A DNA stretch of 64,000 bases from Bacteroidota bacterium. Its GTDB lineage: Bacteria > Bacteroidota > Bacteroidia > UKL13-3. Both the position numbers and the translations under genes were made by a program. The stretch spans positions 121,326-185,325 of the forward strand of contig JAUXUD010000104.1 in assembly GCA_030680835.1 (NCBI GenBank), in the 5' to 3' direction. How positions within the stretch are numbered: the stretch's first letter is position 1; each line of letters begins with the position of its first letter. This document shows positions 53,154 to 63,500 of the stretch, one piece after another. Under the pieces are notes generated by a model that was not told the DNA's origin, did not search any database, and saw nothing but the letters and a program-made list of their open reading frames with translations.

Positions 53154-53525
53154 TTAAAACCCGAAGCCGGCGATGCCGAGGCTGCCGCTTCTTACACGGA
53201 TCCCATCCACAAAATATGCGGTACCTCCTTCGGCGCCTTTAAAAATGGGAGTTGCATTATTCTGGGTTTGTACTCCTAATGTTAAACCTGCAATTTTATT
53301 TACGTTTCGGGTTGGCAAATTCATCATATCTTCGGAATCGTAAACGCTGCCCACATTTCCATATACCCTGCCTACAAATTTCGGGGCCTGCTTAATCTCT
53401 ACGGGCAATCCGTTTTCATCGGTTACCGCAGGTTTTGGCGTTGGTACATAATTATTTTCTTTATTCTGGGCATTGACTGTAATAGCCAACAAGGCAAATA
53501 CTGCAAGGAGTAAAAAGTTTTTCAT
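53154..53525 (-). CDS. Orphan TonB-plug-like secreted protein
   Basis: 123 residues with a signal peptide (VNA-Q). After a Pro-rich stretch the sequence MMNLPTRNVNKIAGLTLGVQ and GGTAYFVDGIRVRSG match the plug domain of TonB-dependent outer-membrane receptors, where the pattern PTRNV-I-A-GV followed by YxIDGxRV is typical. No beta-barrel follows; the frame stops. It may be a real stand-alone plug protein or a remnant of a receptor, though the signal peptide and clean ends argue for a working gene. Confidence 0.75.
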   Translation of the reverse strand: MKNFLLLAVFALLAITVNAQNKENNYVPTPKPAVTDENGLPVEIKQAPKFVGRVYGNVGSVYDSEDMMNLPTRNVNKIAGLTLGVQTQNNATPIFKGAEGGTAYFVDGIRVRSGSLGIAGFGF

Positions 53526-53856
53526 AATATTAATAATTAATAAAAATAATATTCTCTACCGAATTCAATTACTCTCTATAACCAATTGATAATGTAAAGG
53601 TAATATTATTTTGAAGAAAAAAAATGAAATTGAATTTATTTTACATTCAAGGCTGAACTCCTTTTATATATGAGGTTCAAACCCAGTTTAAAAGGTAATA
53701 TTATAGTAAGGTTTAATACCATCCATCAAAAAATAATTTGGTTTTAGCATTTTTTAATGCAAATTGCCTTTTAATAATATTAAGTATTTATTAACTTTTT
53801 GCAACCTTAATAGAATACTTATAATCCATAATACTAACTTTAAATAAATATACATA
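53526..53856. other. Divergent intergenic region, 331 bases
   Basis: AT-rich spacer between the plug-like gene and the T9SS cargo gene. A TAACTTTTTG stretch near 53791 resembles the -7 box with one extra base. Nothing else was recognised. Confidence 0.35.
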
Positions 53857-55911
53857 ATGAAAAAACAATTACTTGCGCTGGCTTTTATCCTCACATTGGG
53901 TGGAAGTTTATTTTCTCAAAATTATTACTTTTTAAAATCGAAAGGATTGGTTGGAACTACCAACGGAACCAATTATGATTACAAAAAAGCTGTTCGGGGA
54001 TCGGGTACAACTTCGGTACTTGCTTTACCTGCAGACCAGAGTTTCTCTGCAGTGCAGACTTTACCGTTTGCATGGAGCTTTTTTGGCACTGCTGTTACTC
54101 AGTACATCGTGAGTGATAACGGATTTTTAACTTTTAACACTTCAGAAACTGTTAATCCGGGTACTCCAACCACACTACCCAATGCAACTGCTGCAGCACC
54201 AAAAAATGCAATTTTTGCTTTTTGGTATAACTTTAAACTCGCAAGCGGAGGCGGTATTGTTGACCAGGTTTTCTCATTTACTTATGGAACTGCTCCGAAC
54301 AGAATACACGTAGTGCAGTGGTTATCATGCACAACACCATCAGGTGGCTTGGCTTCATTTGCCATCAGGTTTTATGAAGGCAAAAGCTTTGACATCGTGC
54401 ACAATCAGGCAAGTGCGGTAATATCGGGAACGGTTGGTGTGAACAATGCGGATGGAACAGCAGGTATTGCAGTAGCAGGAGCTCCAGCCACTGCATTTGA
54501 TGCCACACCTACAGATGATGCTTATTCGACAATGGGCGTATGGACATTTAAACCGGCACCTCAACCTGCCAATGATATTGAATTAAATAAACTGGATCTC
54601 CAAAAATATGTTTCCAAAAACACTTCGATGCCTGTTAAAGGAACCATTACCAATTGGGGTTCTCAGGTATTAAGCTCTTTTAAATTGCATTATTCAGTTG
54701 ACAATGGTGCAACGGTTACCATGCAATTATCCGGTTTAAACGTGGCTGCCAGCGGTGGAGTTTATAATTTTACACACAATGTACCTTATGTAGGAACCGC
54801 TGCTGCAAATTCTACCATTAAAGTTTGGACATCATTACCCAACGCAGGTGTTGATGGAGATACCACAAATAATGAAATGTCGGGTTCATTTACAATTGTA
54901 AATGCTACGGTTCCGCGTAAAGTACTGCATGAAATGTTTACTTCTTCAACATGTCCTCCATGTAAAGCAGGTAATGAGGTATTGAACTCCGTACTGGGAG
55001 TAAAATTAGGAGGCTGGAATTGCATTAAGTATCAGGTAAATTTCCCAGGTACAGGTGACCCATATTATACACTTGAAAATGGTGCCCGCTTCAGTTTTTA
55101 TACTGCAAATTTTGCACCCTGGCTGGTAGTTGATGGTGGTAGTTTGTGGAATGCAGGCTCGGGTGGTGCCAATGCCCAGTTATATACCGAAGGCTATTTT
55201 GATAATGCAGCAGCGATTGCATCTTTGGCTTCGATAACAGCAAACTATACCCGAACCGGTAATACAGTAACTGTTTCAGGAGCCGTAACTCCGGTACAGG
55301 CATTTACCAATACCGGATTAAAACTTCGTATCTCAATTATCGAACGCCAAACCATAAACAATGCTAAAACAAATGGAGAAATTTCATTCGATAACGTAAA
55401 CAAAAAAATGTTGCCAAATGCAGGTGGAATTGCTGTTAGTTTTGCAGCAGGTACTCCTGTAACCTATTCACAAACCTATACATTCCCGGGTGCTTATCGC
55501 TTACCTCCGGATGGACAGGCATCAAGCATTATCGATTTAGCTACAGAACATTCAGTTGAAGAATTTGGTTATCTATCAGCCATTGTTTTCCTGCAAGACG
55601 ATCAGGACAGAACCATATGGCAATCGGTTGCTACCGGTCCGGTTTGGGCCTTGGGTGCAAGTGAGTTATCAGATCTGGGATTAAGCATTTATCCAAATCC
55701 TGCAGCGGGCAGTTTCAATTTAACTTTTACCGAAACCGATGTTAACGGAACCGTAAGCATTGTTGACCTGAATGGCAGAGAAGTGCTGAACCAAAAAATC
55801 AACAGTTCAAATTCAAGCATCAATTGCGATCAGCTAAAAGACGGATTGTATTTTGTTAACTTAAACGTAAACGGAAAGACTGCGGTTAAGAAATTAAATA
55901 TTATTCGCTAA
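53857..55911 (+). CDS. Omp28/thioredoxin-like T9SS type A cargo protein
   Basis: 684 residues with a signal peptide (LFSQ). The first ~230 residues are a beta-sandwich domain, followed by a CARDB-like segment (about 240-340). Then VLHEMFTSSTCPPCKAGNEVL gives a thioredoxin-like domain with a CPPC pair, and the C-terminus is a type A sorting domain (IYPNPAAGSFNLTF … LKDGLYFVNLN). It shares the CxxC design with the cargo at 32470-33576. A redox or binding role is open. A clear terminator follows. Confidence 0.87.
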   Translation: MKKQLLALAFILTLGGSLFSQNYYFLKSKGLVGTTNGTNYDYKKAVRGSGTTSVLALPADQSFSAVQTLPFAWSFFGTAVTQYIVSDNGFLTFNTSETVNPGTPTTLPNATAAAPKNAIFAFWYNFKLASGGGIVDQVFSFTYGTAPNRIHVVQWLSCTTPSGGLASFAIRFYEGKSFDIVHNQASAVISGTVGVNNADGTAGIAVAGAPATAFDATPTDDAYSTMGVWTFKPAPQPANDIELNKLDLQKYVSKNTSMPVKGTITNWGSQVLSSFKLHYSVDNGATVTMQLSGLNVAASGGVYNFTHNVPYVGTAAANSTIKVWTSLPNAGVDGDTTNNEMSGSFTIVNATVPRKVLHEMFTSSTCPPCKAGNEVLNSVLGVKLGGWNCIKYQVNFPGTGDPYYTLENGARFSFYTANFAPWLVVDGGSLWNAGSGGANAQLYTEGYFDNAAAIASLASITANYTRTGNTVTVSGAVTPVQAFTNTGLKLRISIIERQTINNAKTNGEISFDNVNKKMLPNAGGIAVSFAAGTPVTYSQTYTFPGAYRLPPDGQASSIIDLATEHSVEEFGYLSAIVFLQDDQDRTIWQSVATGPVWALGASELSDLGLSIYPNPAAGSFNLTFTETDVNGTVSIVDLNGREVLNQKINSSNSSINCDQLKDGLYFVNLNVNGKTAVKKLNIIR

Positions 55912-55930
55912 ACAGATTATTCAATATATA

Positions 55931-55961
55931 AAAAAAGCTGCTCCGAAAGGGCAGCTTTTTT
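55931..55961 (+). terminator. Intrinsic terminator
   Basis: AAAAAAGCTGC (55931-55941) pairs perfectly with GCAGCTTTTTT (55951-55961) around a 9-base loop, 20 bases after the cargo gene stop. Confidence 0.92.
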
Positions 55962-55981
55962 TATTATAATTTTCCAAACTC

Positions 55982-56066
55982 CCTACCTTCGCTAAAGCTA
56001 GTGCCTCCACTAAAGCTACGGGCAACACGCGGACGGTAGGCAAGCATGCCCACCCCTCCACTAAAA
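55982..56066. repeat. Small repeat cluster, possible MITE-like element
   Basis: Three degenerate copies of CCTCCACTAAAGCTA (55986-56000, 56004-56018, 56055-56066), with CCTACC (55982-55987) and GGTAGG (56035-56040) inverted. The last copy overlaps the stop of the next gene. Confidence 0.45.
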
Positions 56067-56585
56067 TTCAAACCCTACTTCACTCTTCGGATTTGCCAGC
56101 TTATAACTCTTGCGTTCTTTGTTGAGGTAACAATGTATTAAGTTGGTTTGAGCGTGAATAAAATCATACAATAATGTATTTGAAACCTGAACTATTTTAG
56201 GTTCAGCGTTCAGTTTGCTTTCAAAATAACACCAGCAGGATTCTTCTTCCAATTCGTAACCGCTGAATTTTAAATCTACTTGCTGTTTATTGATGGAAAT
56301 TTTAAGCCTTTCTTTTATGTATACATTCATGAGCCGGTTGCACACAGTGTCCTTCTTCATTAAATTCACTTTTGCCTTATATAATTTATATAAAGCCTCC
56401 TGTAGATCATCGGTATTCAACTTGCATCCCACATTTAATTCGTTTTTTTGAGTATCCAATCTGATTTCGGTAACACCTATATAATAAGGATGTTTAATGC
56501 CTGTGAAAGAAGTTTGAAATAAAAAAATGAAAAGAAGCCCCAAATAAATAGCTGATTTTTGATATATTTTACTTACTTGCATCAA
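56061..56585 (-). CDS. DUF6702-like exported protein
   Basis: 174 residues with a signal-like N-terminal helix (about 12-28) and then HPYYIGVTEIRLDTQKNELNVGCKLNTDDLQEAL, a pattern of a conserved Bacteroidota family (DUF6702) that is usually found next to an M1-type peptidase gene, as here. Later GYELEEESCWCYFES and KIVQVSNTLLYDF also fit. Function unknown. It is divergent from the M1 peptidase gene at 56649. Confidence 0.75.
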   Translation of the reverse strand: MMQVSKIYQKSAIYLGLLFIFLFQTSFTGIKHPYYIGVTEIRLDTQKNELNVGCKLNTDDLQEALYKLYKAKVNLMKKDTVCNRLMNVYIKERLKISINKQQVDLKFSGYELEEESCWCYFESKLNAEPKIVQVSNTLLYDFIHAQTNLIHCYLNKERKSYKLANPKSEVGFEF

Positions 56586-56648
56586 ACAAAAATACTACAT
56601 TGTGTTTGAATTCAATATTTGAATTATAACCCAATTGAAAAATTAATT

Positions 56649-59030
56649 ATGCAAAAACTCCTTATAAAATATCTTCTTATTTTAGGCTTGTCATTTTTTA
56701 TCCTGAACCTGCATGCACAGAATTTAAAAAACAATCCCACTTCAAACCATGGTAATAAATTTGAACAACTGGGCACCATATTGCCCGATGCAAATACCTA
56801 CCGTACCGCTTCGGGTGCACCCGGACATCAATACTGGCAACAGCGGGCCGATTATAAAATTGAAGCCTTTTTGGATGAAAAAGAATTGCGTTTGCATGGC
56901 GAAGAAAAAATAACCTATTATAATAACTCCCCGGATATACTGAGTTATCTTTGGTTGCAATTGGACGAAAACCAACATAACCCAAACAATGATGCCAATA
57001 ATTTTGATGGCAGCGAAAAGAGTTTTCCCATAACCAGTGGTCAGTTAAATGCATTGGCGTTCCGCAAAAATTTAGCCGGTTATGGAGTAAATATTGAAAG
57101 TGTTAGCGACTCAAGCGGTAAAGCCATTCCATATACCATTAACCTAACCATGATGCGTATTGATTTGCCAAAAGCCCTGAACCCAAAACAAAAAATTGTG
57201 TTCAAAATAAAATGGAATTATAAACTGCCCGAACGCAAGAAAATTGGAGGCAGAGGTGGTTATGAATTGTTTGAAGATGATGGTAATTCGGTTTTTACCA
57301 TTACGCAATGGTACCCGCGTATGTGTGTGTACAGCGATAACCAGGGCTGGAATCATAAACAGTTTACAGGACGCGGTGAGTTTGCATTGGTCTTTGGAAA
57401 TTTTGAAGTGAGCATGAAAGTGCCTGCCGACCATGTGGTGGGTTCAACCGGAACCTGTTTAAACTTGCCTGAAGTTTTAAATACAGATCAATTATTCAGG
57501 TGGAAGGACGCACAGACTTCGGAAGCCCCGATTGAAATCGTTACTTTGGACGAAGCCAAAGCCAGGGAGCTTTACCCCGATAAAAAAAACTACAAAACAT
57601 GGAGATTTAAAGCAGAAAATGTGCGGGATTTTGCCTGGGGCAGTTCGCGTAAATTTGTATGGGATGCCATGGGTGTAAAGATAGAAGGCAAACACATTAT
57701 GGCCATGAGTTATTACCCAAAAGAAGCGTATGGATTGTACAGACGCTATTCTACCAAAACAGTTGCACACACTTTACGTACTTACTCTAAATTTACCATT
57801 CCCTACCCCTACCCCGTTGCCATTAGTGTTGAAGCCTCAAGTGGCATGGAGTACCCGATGATTTGTTTTAATTATGGCCGCACCGACCATGATGGTACTT
57901 ATAGTGCACGCACCAAGTATGGTATGCTGGGCGTGATTATTCATGAGGTAGGCCATAACTTTTTTCCCATGATTGTGAACAGCGACGAACGCCAGTGGAG
58001 CTGGATGGATGAAGGTTTGAACACCTTTTGCCAGTTTTTAACAGAGCAGGAATTCGATAATAATTATCCTTCGCAACGCGGACCGGCACACAAAATTACC
58101 GACTATATGCGCATGCCGGCAAACCAACTGGAACCTATCATGACCAATAGTGAGAACATTGCACAGTTTGGTCCGAATGCATATGCAAAGCCTGCCACCG
58201 CATTAAACATTTTGCGTGAAACCATAATGGGCAGAGAACTTTTTGACTATGCCTTTAAAGAATATTGCAAACGTTGGGCGTTTAAACACCCATCCCCTGC
58301 CGACTTTTTCCGCACCATGGAAGATGCATCGGGCGTAGATTTGGACTGGTTTTGGAGGGGTTGGTTTTATGATATTGAACCGGTAGATATTTCGCTTGAC
58401 AGTGCGTATTTGTTCACGGTAAAATCACCTGAAAAGATGCCTGTATCCACAGATAGTATTATTGTAAAAAGAAGAGGTGGCAGAGATCAGGATGATGCAT
58501 TTCAGCATGTTTCGAAATTGAGAAACCGCAAAAGCGGCATGTCATTTCTTGTAGATCAGGACACCAGTTTAAGAGATTTTTACTACTATTATAAGCCTGA
58601 AAAAGAAAACCATTCAGACCAAAGAAAAGTGTCCAACAATTATTATGAAGACCTGACTCTGCTGGAAGAAAATGAAATAAAAAAATATGAGAATCAGTTT
58701 TATTATGAGCTGCATTTTAGCAATAAAGGCGGATTGGTAATGCCGATCATTATTAAATGGATTTATAAAGATGGCAGCGAAGATATAGAATATATCAACG
58801 CATACATCTGGCGTAAAAATGAAAAAACGGTAATCAAAACTTTCGCCAAAGACAAAGAAGTTTCCTCGATAAAAATTGACCCCTACAGAGAAACGGGGGA
58901 TATTGATGAAAGCAATAATACCTGGCCACAGGAGTTGATTCCAAGTCGTTATGAAGTGTTTAAAAACAAGGTTCAGGCAAGGGGGCAGAATAATGAGAGT
59001 AACCCGATGAAGAAGGGGATGGGGAAGTGA
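56649..59030 (+). CDS. M1-family zinc metallopeptidase, secreted
   Basis: 793 residues from the ATG at 56649, chosen because the signal peptide starts there (MQKLLIKYLLILGLSFF … LHA-Q); an in-frame TTG 30 bases upstream is less likely. The catalytic region has the zinc motif HEVGH with WMDEGLNTFCQF, in which Glu is the third ligand, and the exopeptidase-like GMEYPM motif. It is an aminopeptidase-type enzyme in the periplasm or outer membrane. The C-terminal region is long and beta-rich. It is divergent from the DUF6702-like gene. Confidence 0.92.
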   Translation: MQKLLIKYLLILGLSFFILNLHAQNLKNNPTSNHGNKFEQLGTILPDANTYRTASGAPGHQYWQQRADYKIEAFLDEKELRLHGEEKITYYNNSPDILSYLWLQLDENQHNPNNDANNFDGSEKSFPITSGQLNALAFRKNLAGYGVNIESVSDSSGKAIPYTINLTMMRIDLPKALNPKQKIVFKIKWNYKLPERKKIGGRGGYELFEDDGNSVFTITQWYPRMCVYSDNQGWNHKQFTGRGEFALVFGNFEVSMKVPADHVVGSTGTCLNLPEVLNTDQLFRWKDAQTSEAPIEIVTLDEAKARELYPDKKNYKTWRFKAENVRDFAWGSSRKFVWDAMGVKIEGKHIMAMSYYPKEAYGLYRRYSTKTVAHTLRTYSKFTIPYPYPVAISVEASSGMEYPMICFNYGRTDHDGTYSARTKYGMLGVIIHEVGHNFFPMIVNSDERQWSWMDEGLNTFCQFLTEQEFDNNYPSQRGPAHKITDYMRMPANQLEPIMTNSENIAQFGPNAYAKPATALNILRETIMGRELFDYAFKEYCKRWAFKHPSPADFFRTMEDASGVDLDWFWRGWFYDIEPVDISLDSAYLFTVKSPEKMPVSTDSIIVKRRGGRDQDDAFQHVSKLRNRKSGMSFLVDQDTSLRDFYYYYKPEKENHSDQRKVSNNYYEDLTLLEENEIKKYENQFYYELHFSNKGGLVMPIIIKWIYKDGSEDIEYINAYIWRKNEKTVIKTFAKDKEVSSIKIDPYRETGDIDESNNTWPQELIPSRYEVFKNKVQARGQNNESNPMKKGMGK

Positions 59031-59085
59031 GGGTAGGAGTGTATGAGGGTAGGAGTGTATGAGGGTAGGATGGGAGGAGTGTAAG
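59029..59085. repeat. Tandem 16-base repeat
   Basis: Two perfect and one decayed copy of GAGGGTAGGAGTGTAT, starting inside the stop codon of the M1 peptidase gene. Confidence 0.9.
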
Positions 59086-59483
59086 AAGAGGATGCAGGGT
59101 GAGAGAATTACTTGTCTGTTTGAGTAGTTCGACAAGCTCACTATAAGCTCCTGTCGAGAACTAATCCAATGTGCAACAAAATACCTTTGCTTAACAAATA
59201 TGCCAGAGGCTAGGGTCCAAAAGCATTTATGTTTGTAATGGTTGAAAAATGTTTAAGGTGTTGGCTTTTTGGCTGCTGGCTCCTGGCCGCTGGCCAATCC
59301 TTAAAGGATTGAAAAATAATAGCCCCGAAATCCGGTGGAAACAAACGATCACACCAATTTGCAACCTGGAAAGGGTTGAATATTTTGCTTGATTTGAAAG
59401 TAATAATTTCGGTTTAAGGAAGTTCGGGAACTATTTTTGGGACCTTGCCTTCGGAAATATTGAAATTATTAAGCGGCATTTTG
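59086..59483. other. Intergenic region with dispersed-type hairpins
   Basis: Holds an imperfect inverted repeat GTTCGACA / TGTCGAGAAC (59127-59161), AATCCTTAAAGGATT (59296-59310) and CAACCTGGAAAGGGTTG (59362-59378). These resemble dispersed intergenic repeats seen in Bacteroidota. No gene was seen. Confidence 0.5.
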
Positions 59484-60176
59484 TTATTTCCCAGTGTGTG
59501 GAAGAAGACCAATGATGTCCCACAAGAAATGGGCAATAAGTAGCGGCCAAAGTCTACGTGTTCTTGTAAACCACACTCCCGCTATAATTCCAAATGGAAT
59601 AATTTGAACTAAAATGAATGGACCTTGATATAAATGATATAAAATACGAATGCAGACACTTAAAAATATCATTGCATATTTATTAGTTGCACCTCGATTC
59701 CATGAAAGTATATAGCTACAAACTAATATTTCTTCAAAAAAAGGATTTAAAATTGATATTAAAATTACAAGGTAAATATTTAAATTAACCTGGAATAATA
59801 TGTACTTGCTTGCTCCAAAACCAGGACTTACTAAGATACCAATTGACCAAATAAATATAGTTAACACACAAAAACATAAATAAATTAAAAGTCCGATAAA
59901 AATATCGTGTTGACATGGTTTTAATCCCAATGACTTAAAATTCCATCCACGTAAGTACAAAAAAATACCAAGTGTTAGTAAAACAAATATTTCATAGCGT
60001 ATTTGAAAATAAATATGGTCATTTGAAATTGTAAATTCCTTTACAATATTCAATACAAATAGAACATTATTCAAAATAAGGTAACCGAATGAAACAAACA
60101 AGATGATAATAAGCTCATAAAAAATTGAGATTTTATTTGCGTATAAGTAAAGATTACCAATAATTGAATTTTTCAT
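59484..60176 (-). CDS. CPBP-family intramembrane protease
   Basis: 230 residues with about seven membrane helices. The CPBP motifs are present: FFEEILVCSYIL (Glu pair), IRILYHLYQGP (His in the second motif) and IAHFLWDIIG (third motif His and Asp). Bacterial members include relatives of bacteriocin-immunity proteins and eukaryotic Rce1. The usual Arg after the Glu pair is replaced by C/S, so activity is not certain. A single gene with AT-rich codon use, slightly unlike its neighbours. Confidence 0.85.
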   Translation of the reverse strand: MKNSIIGNLYLYANKISIFYELIIILFVSFGYLILNNVLFVLNIVKEFTISNDHIYFQIRYEIFVLLTLGIFLYLRGWNFKSLGLKPCQHDIFIGLLIYLCFCVLTIFIWSIGILVSPGFGASKYILFQVNLNIYLVILISILNPFFEEILVCSYILSWNRGATNKYAMIFLSVCIRILYHLYQGPFILVQIIPFGIIAGVWFTRTRRLWPLLIAHFLWDIIGLLPHTGK

Positions 60177-60546
60177 ACAGAAATTTATGAATAATATTCT
60201 AATATAGCTTTAAAATTAACTTTTGAAAAAGAACTAAAGTTATTCCGAATATTTTATTGACCCAATACATTTATGCTCCTATCTCAATAATATGAATATT
60301 ATGTCCAAATTGAAAAACAAGGCCATTGAGATCGGCTTAATTTGTTATGAAAGAATCCTTACTAAACCATTTATCGCTTAATTCATTTTTTTGATTATGT
60401 CAAAAATCATTAAATGAAAGCAAAACTTGTAAGGTTAATTCATGGGTAATTTCAACCGAATCAGAAATAATCACGAATTACCAATTAATATCTGGATACC
60501 AACCTGTTCAAAGCGAGTAAATCTTGTGGCATAACAATAATTATAA
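60177..60546. other. Intergenic region, 370 bases
   Basis: AT-rich. A short frame (60238-60366, about 42 codons, two possible ATG starts at 60292 and 60301) was seen but has no recognised content. Nothing else supported. Confidence 0.3.
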
Positions 60547-63500
60547 CTAATCTTTAATTAATTTGACTGTGTATACATTTGTTAGTGTTTTAATTGAAAG
60601 CAAATAAACACCTTGCTTCAAATCGTTCAAATTAGTTATATGTAATAGTTTGTTAGCATCAATCAGTTCTGATTTTGAATATATTACCTTCCCAAATAGG
60701 TCAGTCAAATTCACATTTACTACTCCTGTAATTGATGGTGCCAATTTAACAAATAGCTCATTGGAAAAAGAATTTGGATAAATGATTAAAGGTAATTCAT
60801 CAATTTCACTTTTAGTATCAATTTTAATAGTATTTGAAAAAGTATAACGACCATCAATATCAGTCATTTTTAAACGATAATAAAAATACTTTTCTGAAAT
60901 GTTTTGATCCGCATTTTTATCAATAAAAAAATAGGATACTAATTTGGCAGAATGTGTTGAAGCTTTAACTTCTCCAATATTTTCAAATATTTCAGCGGTT
61001 AATGATTTTTCAATTTCAAATGATTTGCTGTTTATTTCTGATACGGTAGCCCAATTTAGTATGATTTCATTTCCAGACTTAGTACCTGAAAAATAAATGA
61101 GTTTAACTGGCAATGGGTTATTGTTATTAGTTCCGGTAAATATTGCAAAATTAGTTAGCCCGGGTGCGTAAATAATATTTCTAATGGTATCTGCTGAAGA
61201 TGTTGTTCCTATGAAAGGAATCCAGGATGTGTTATATTTTGCAAGCCTCAGACTTATTTCATTCGGATTTGTTCCAAGCCACGGATCTTTATAATACAGT
61301 GAGAGGGCATGGTTATATGTTCCGATTGGTGCAGAGAAATCCCAATATGATTTCATATAATTTCCGCCGTTTAATGCGGGTGGATTGGTGCCTGAATACA
61401 ATCGAACTGCGATTGATGATGGAATAGCACCCGACCCCGGCCAGTTTATTTTTGCAACCGTGTCCTGTCCGAATAAAAATGATTGTGTAGCACCCAAAGC
61501 CGGACTGGTTGGTGTTGCTATTGCCATTGGAGGGGCTACTGCAGGTGTAAATTCAAAAGCACCAATATCAGGCACACCAATATTATGGGTTGCGGGTCTG
61601 ATATTTCCGTTTATATCATTGCTCACAAAGGAATGAATCCCTCTTCCATTTAACGACCAACAGGCTGAATCGCCTGAACTTGGCTGTAAATTTGTTAAAC
61701 TTGTAAACGCGGGCCGATAAGTAAGTGAAGCTGAATCTTTGGCGCTGGCTACTTTCCACATCCCAAGATTAGAATATGCAATACTGGTTGCATTATTATA
61801 AATGATATTTGTACCTGTAGAATAATAATTATTATAATCACAAATTTCGTTAGTGGGTGAAGCAAACCAAAACGCAGCGTAATTTCCGGCGGTACTTGAT
61901 AATACATTATTTCTAATTTCTAACCCTGAACTGGAACCATTGTGTATTACCAACGGATAAGTTCCCGTAGAATTTACGGTATTATTATAAAATCTCATAT
62001 TATTGGATAAGTACCCCCAATCAATATTTCCTGCTGAGTTAAAAACATTATTGTAAAAATCTACATAGTTATTAAAAAAGTAAGCGTTAAAAATAATGTT
62101 ACCACCAGTAAATGAATTATTGTATATTTTAATTCTATTAGATGCATTCCCAACATTATAAAAACCTAAAATAATATTATGGGTTATTCCCGTGGCAGTT
62201 GTAATTTGATTCCCCGAAAACTCAAATGCAGAATCATTAGCCTGTAAATTCATTGTATTTGTTGTACCGGTGCCATTTATATTTATAATATTATGTTGTA
62301 CTTTTAAATTTATGGTATTATACAAATAATAGATTGGTGAATAATACGTATTTTGGAAAGTATTGCTATCAATCATGCAATTAACCGACCAATTGGGATA
62401 AGATGAAATATTAATACCATAGCTGCTGCCGGTAAAAATATTTTTTCTAAGTACCACATTTGCCATTCCGTAACCATTTACAAAAACAGTATTATTTGTA
62501 TTTGTTGAATTGGCAGCGGCTGAAATCTTACAATTATAAATAGTATCAAATGCCGGTCCTCCTGAAATCACAACACAGTTAGAACTTGCTGAAAGTTGAC
62601 TGAATGTGAGGTTTTTAAAATTTACATATGACCCAATTAACGTTAAAGGGATTGTACCATTACAGCTTATTATAACAGAATCTGGATTTTTGGAAATTGA
62701 ACTAAACGTGATGGTTCTGTTTGACGCTGCATTAGGAATGACTGGCATATTAATAGCTTCGTTATATGTGCCACCCATTACATTAAACATAACGTGTCCG
62801 CAAACTCCATTAACCTGTAAAGTTGAAATGGCTGAAGTAAACGATGCAAAATTTGCCCCTGAAACTCCAATAGTATAAGTTCCACTCATTGCTCCTGCTT
62901 TATTGGCAGTAGTAGAATCATTTGATCTAACTGTATCCACTGCAGAATTTGGAAAAGATGTCCAGGCCTTTACTACAGTTGGAGAAATTAATGGAATTGC
63001 ATTACCCAAAGTTATTTGAATAGAATTTGGACTAACACCGCCAATTGTATCTAAAAGCCCGGGATAGTATGAAGGAAATTGCAAAGCACCATTCACCGAC
63101 CAATTTATTGTTACTCCATTAATCCTGTTTGCACCAAAGTTAGATATTGTTGCTTTAAATGTGTTATTAGCCCCCAAACACACCGAATAGGGTGAATCTA
63201 TTGAAATTATTCCCGCGTCATTATAGGTTCTGGGAATCATGTCAAATCCTAAAATTGGATATGTAGTTGACATGCCACTTGAAACGCTACTTGTTCTAAG
63301 TCCATACATAACTCTTCCTGGTCCTGAGATTTGACAAACTTGGAAACCATACGTACTTGTAGCATTATGGCTAATATCAATAAATAAAGACTTTAACGGA
63401 TTGTGTAAAAAAGGTGTTTGTAAAGTAATTGCAAACCATGTGGTTGTAGGTGTTGGTGGTATTGTAAATGTGCTTGAATAACAGGTTTGAAAATTCCCGG

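Noticed and set aside
53043..53279. 78-codon frame downstream of the LuxE-like gene
   Set aside because: It runs across a hairpin and a direct repeat and then opposite the plug-like gene, with no protein-like features.
59426..59452. Second GGGAAC motif as a possible ECF promoter
   Set aside because: The position 17 bases downstream reads CTTC rather than CGTC, and no gene begins on that strand nearby.
60238..60366. Short frame between the CPBP and beta-helix genes
   Set aside because: Only about 25-43 codons, no recognised domain and no promoter or RBS signal; too weak to call a gene.
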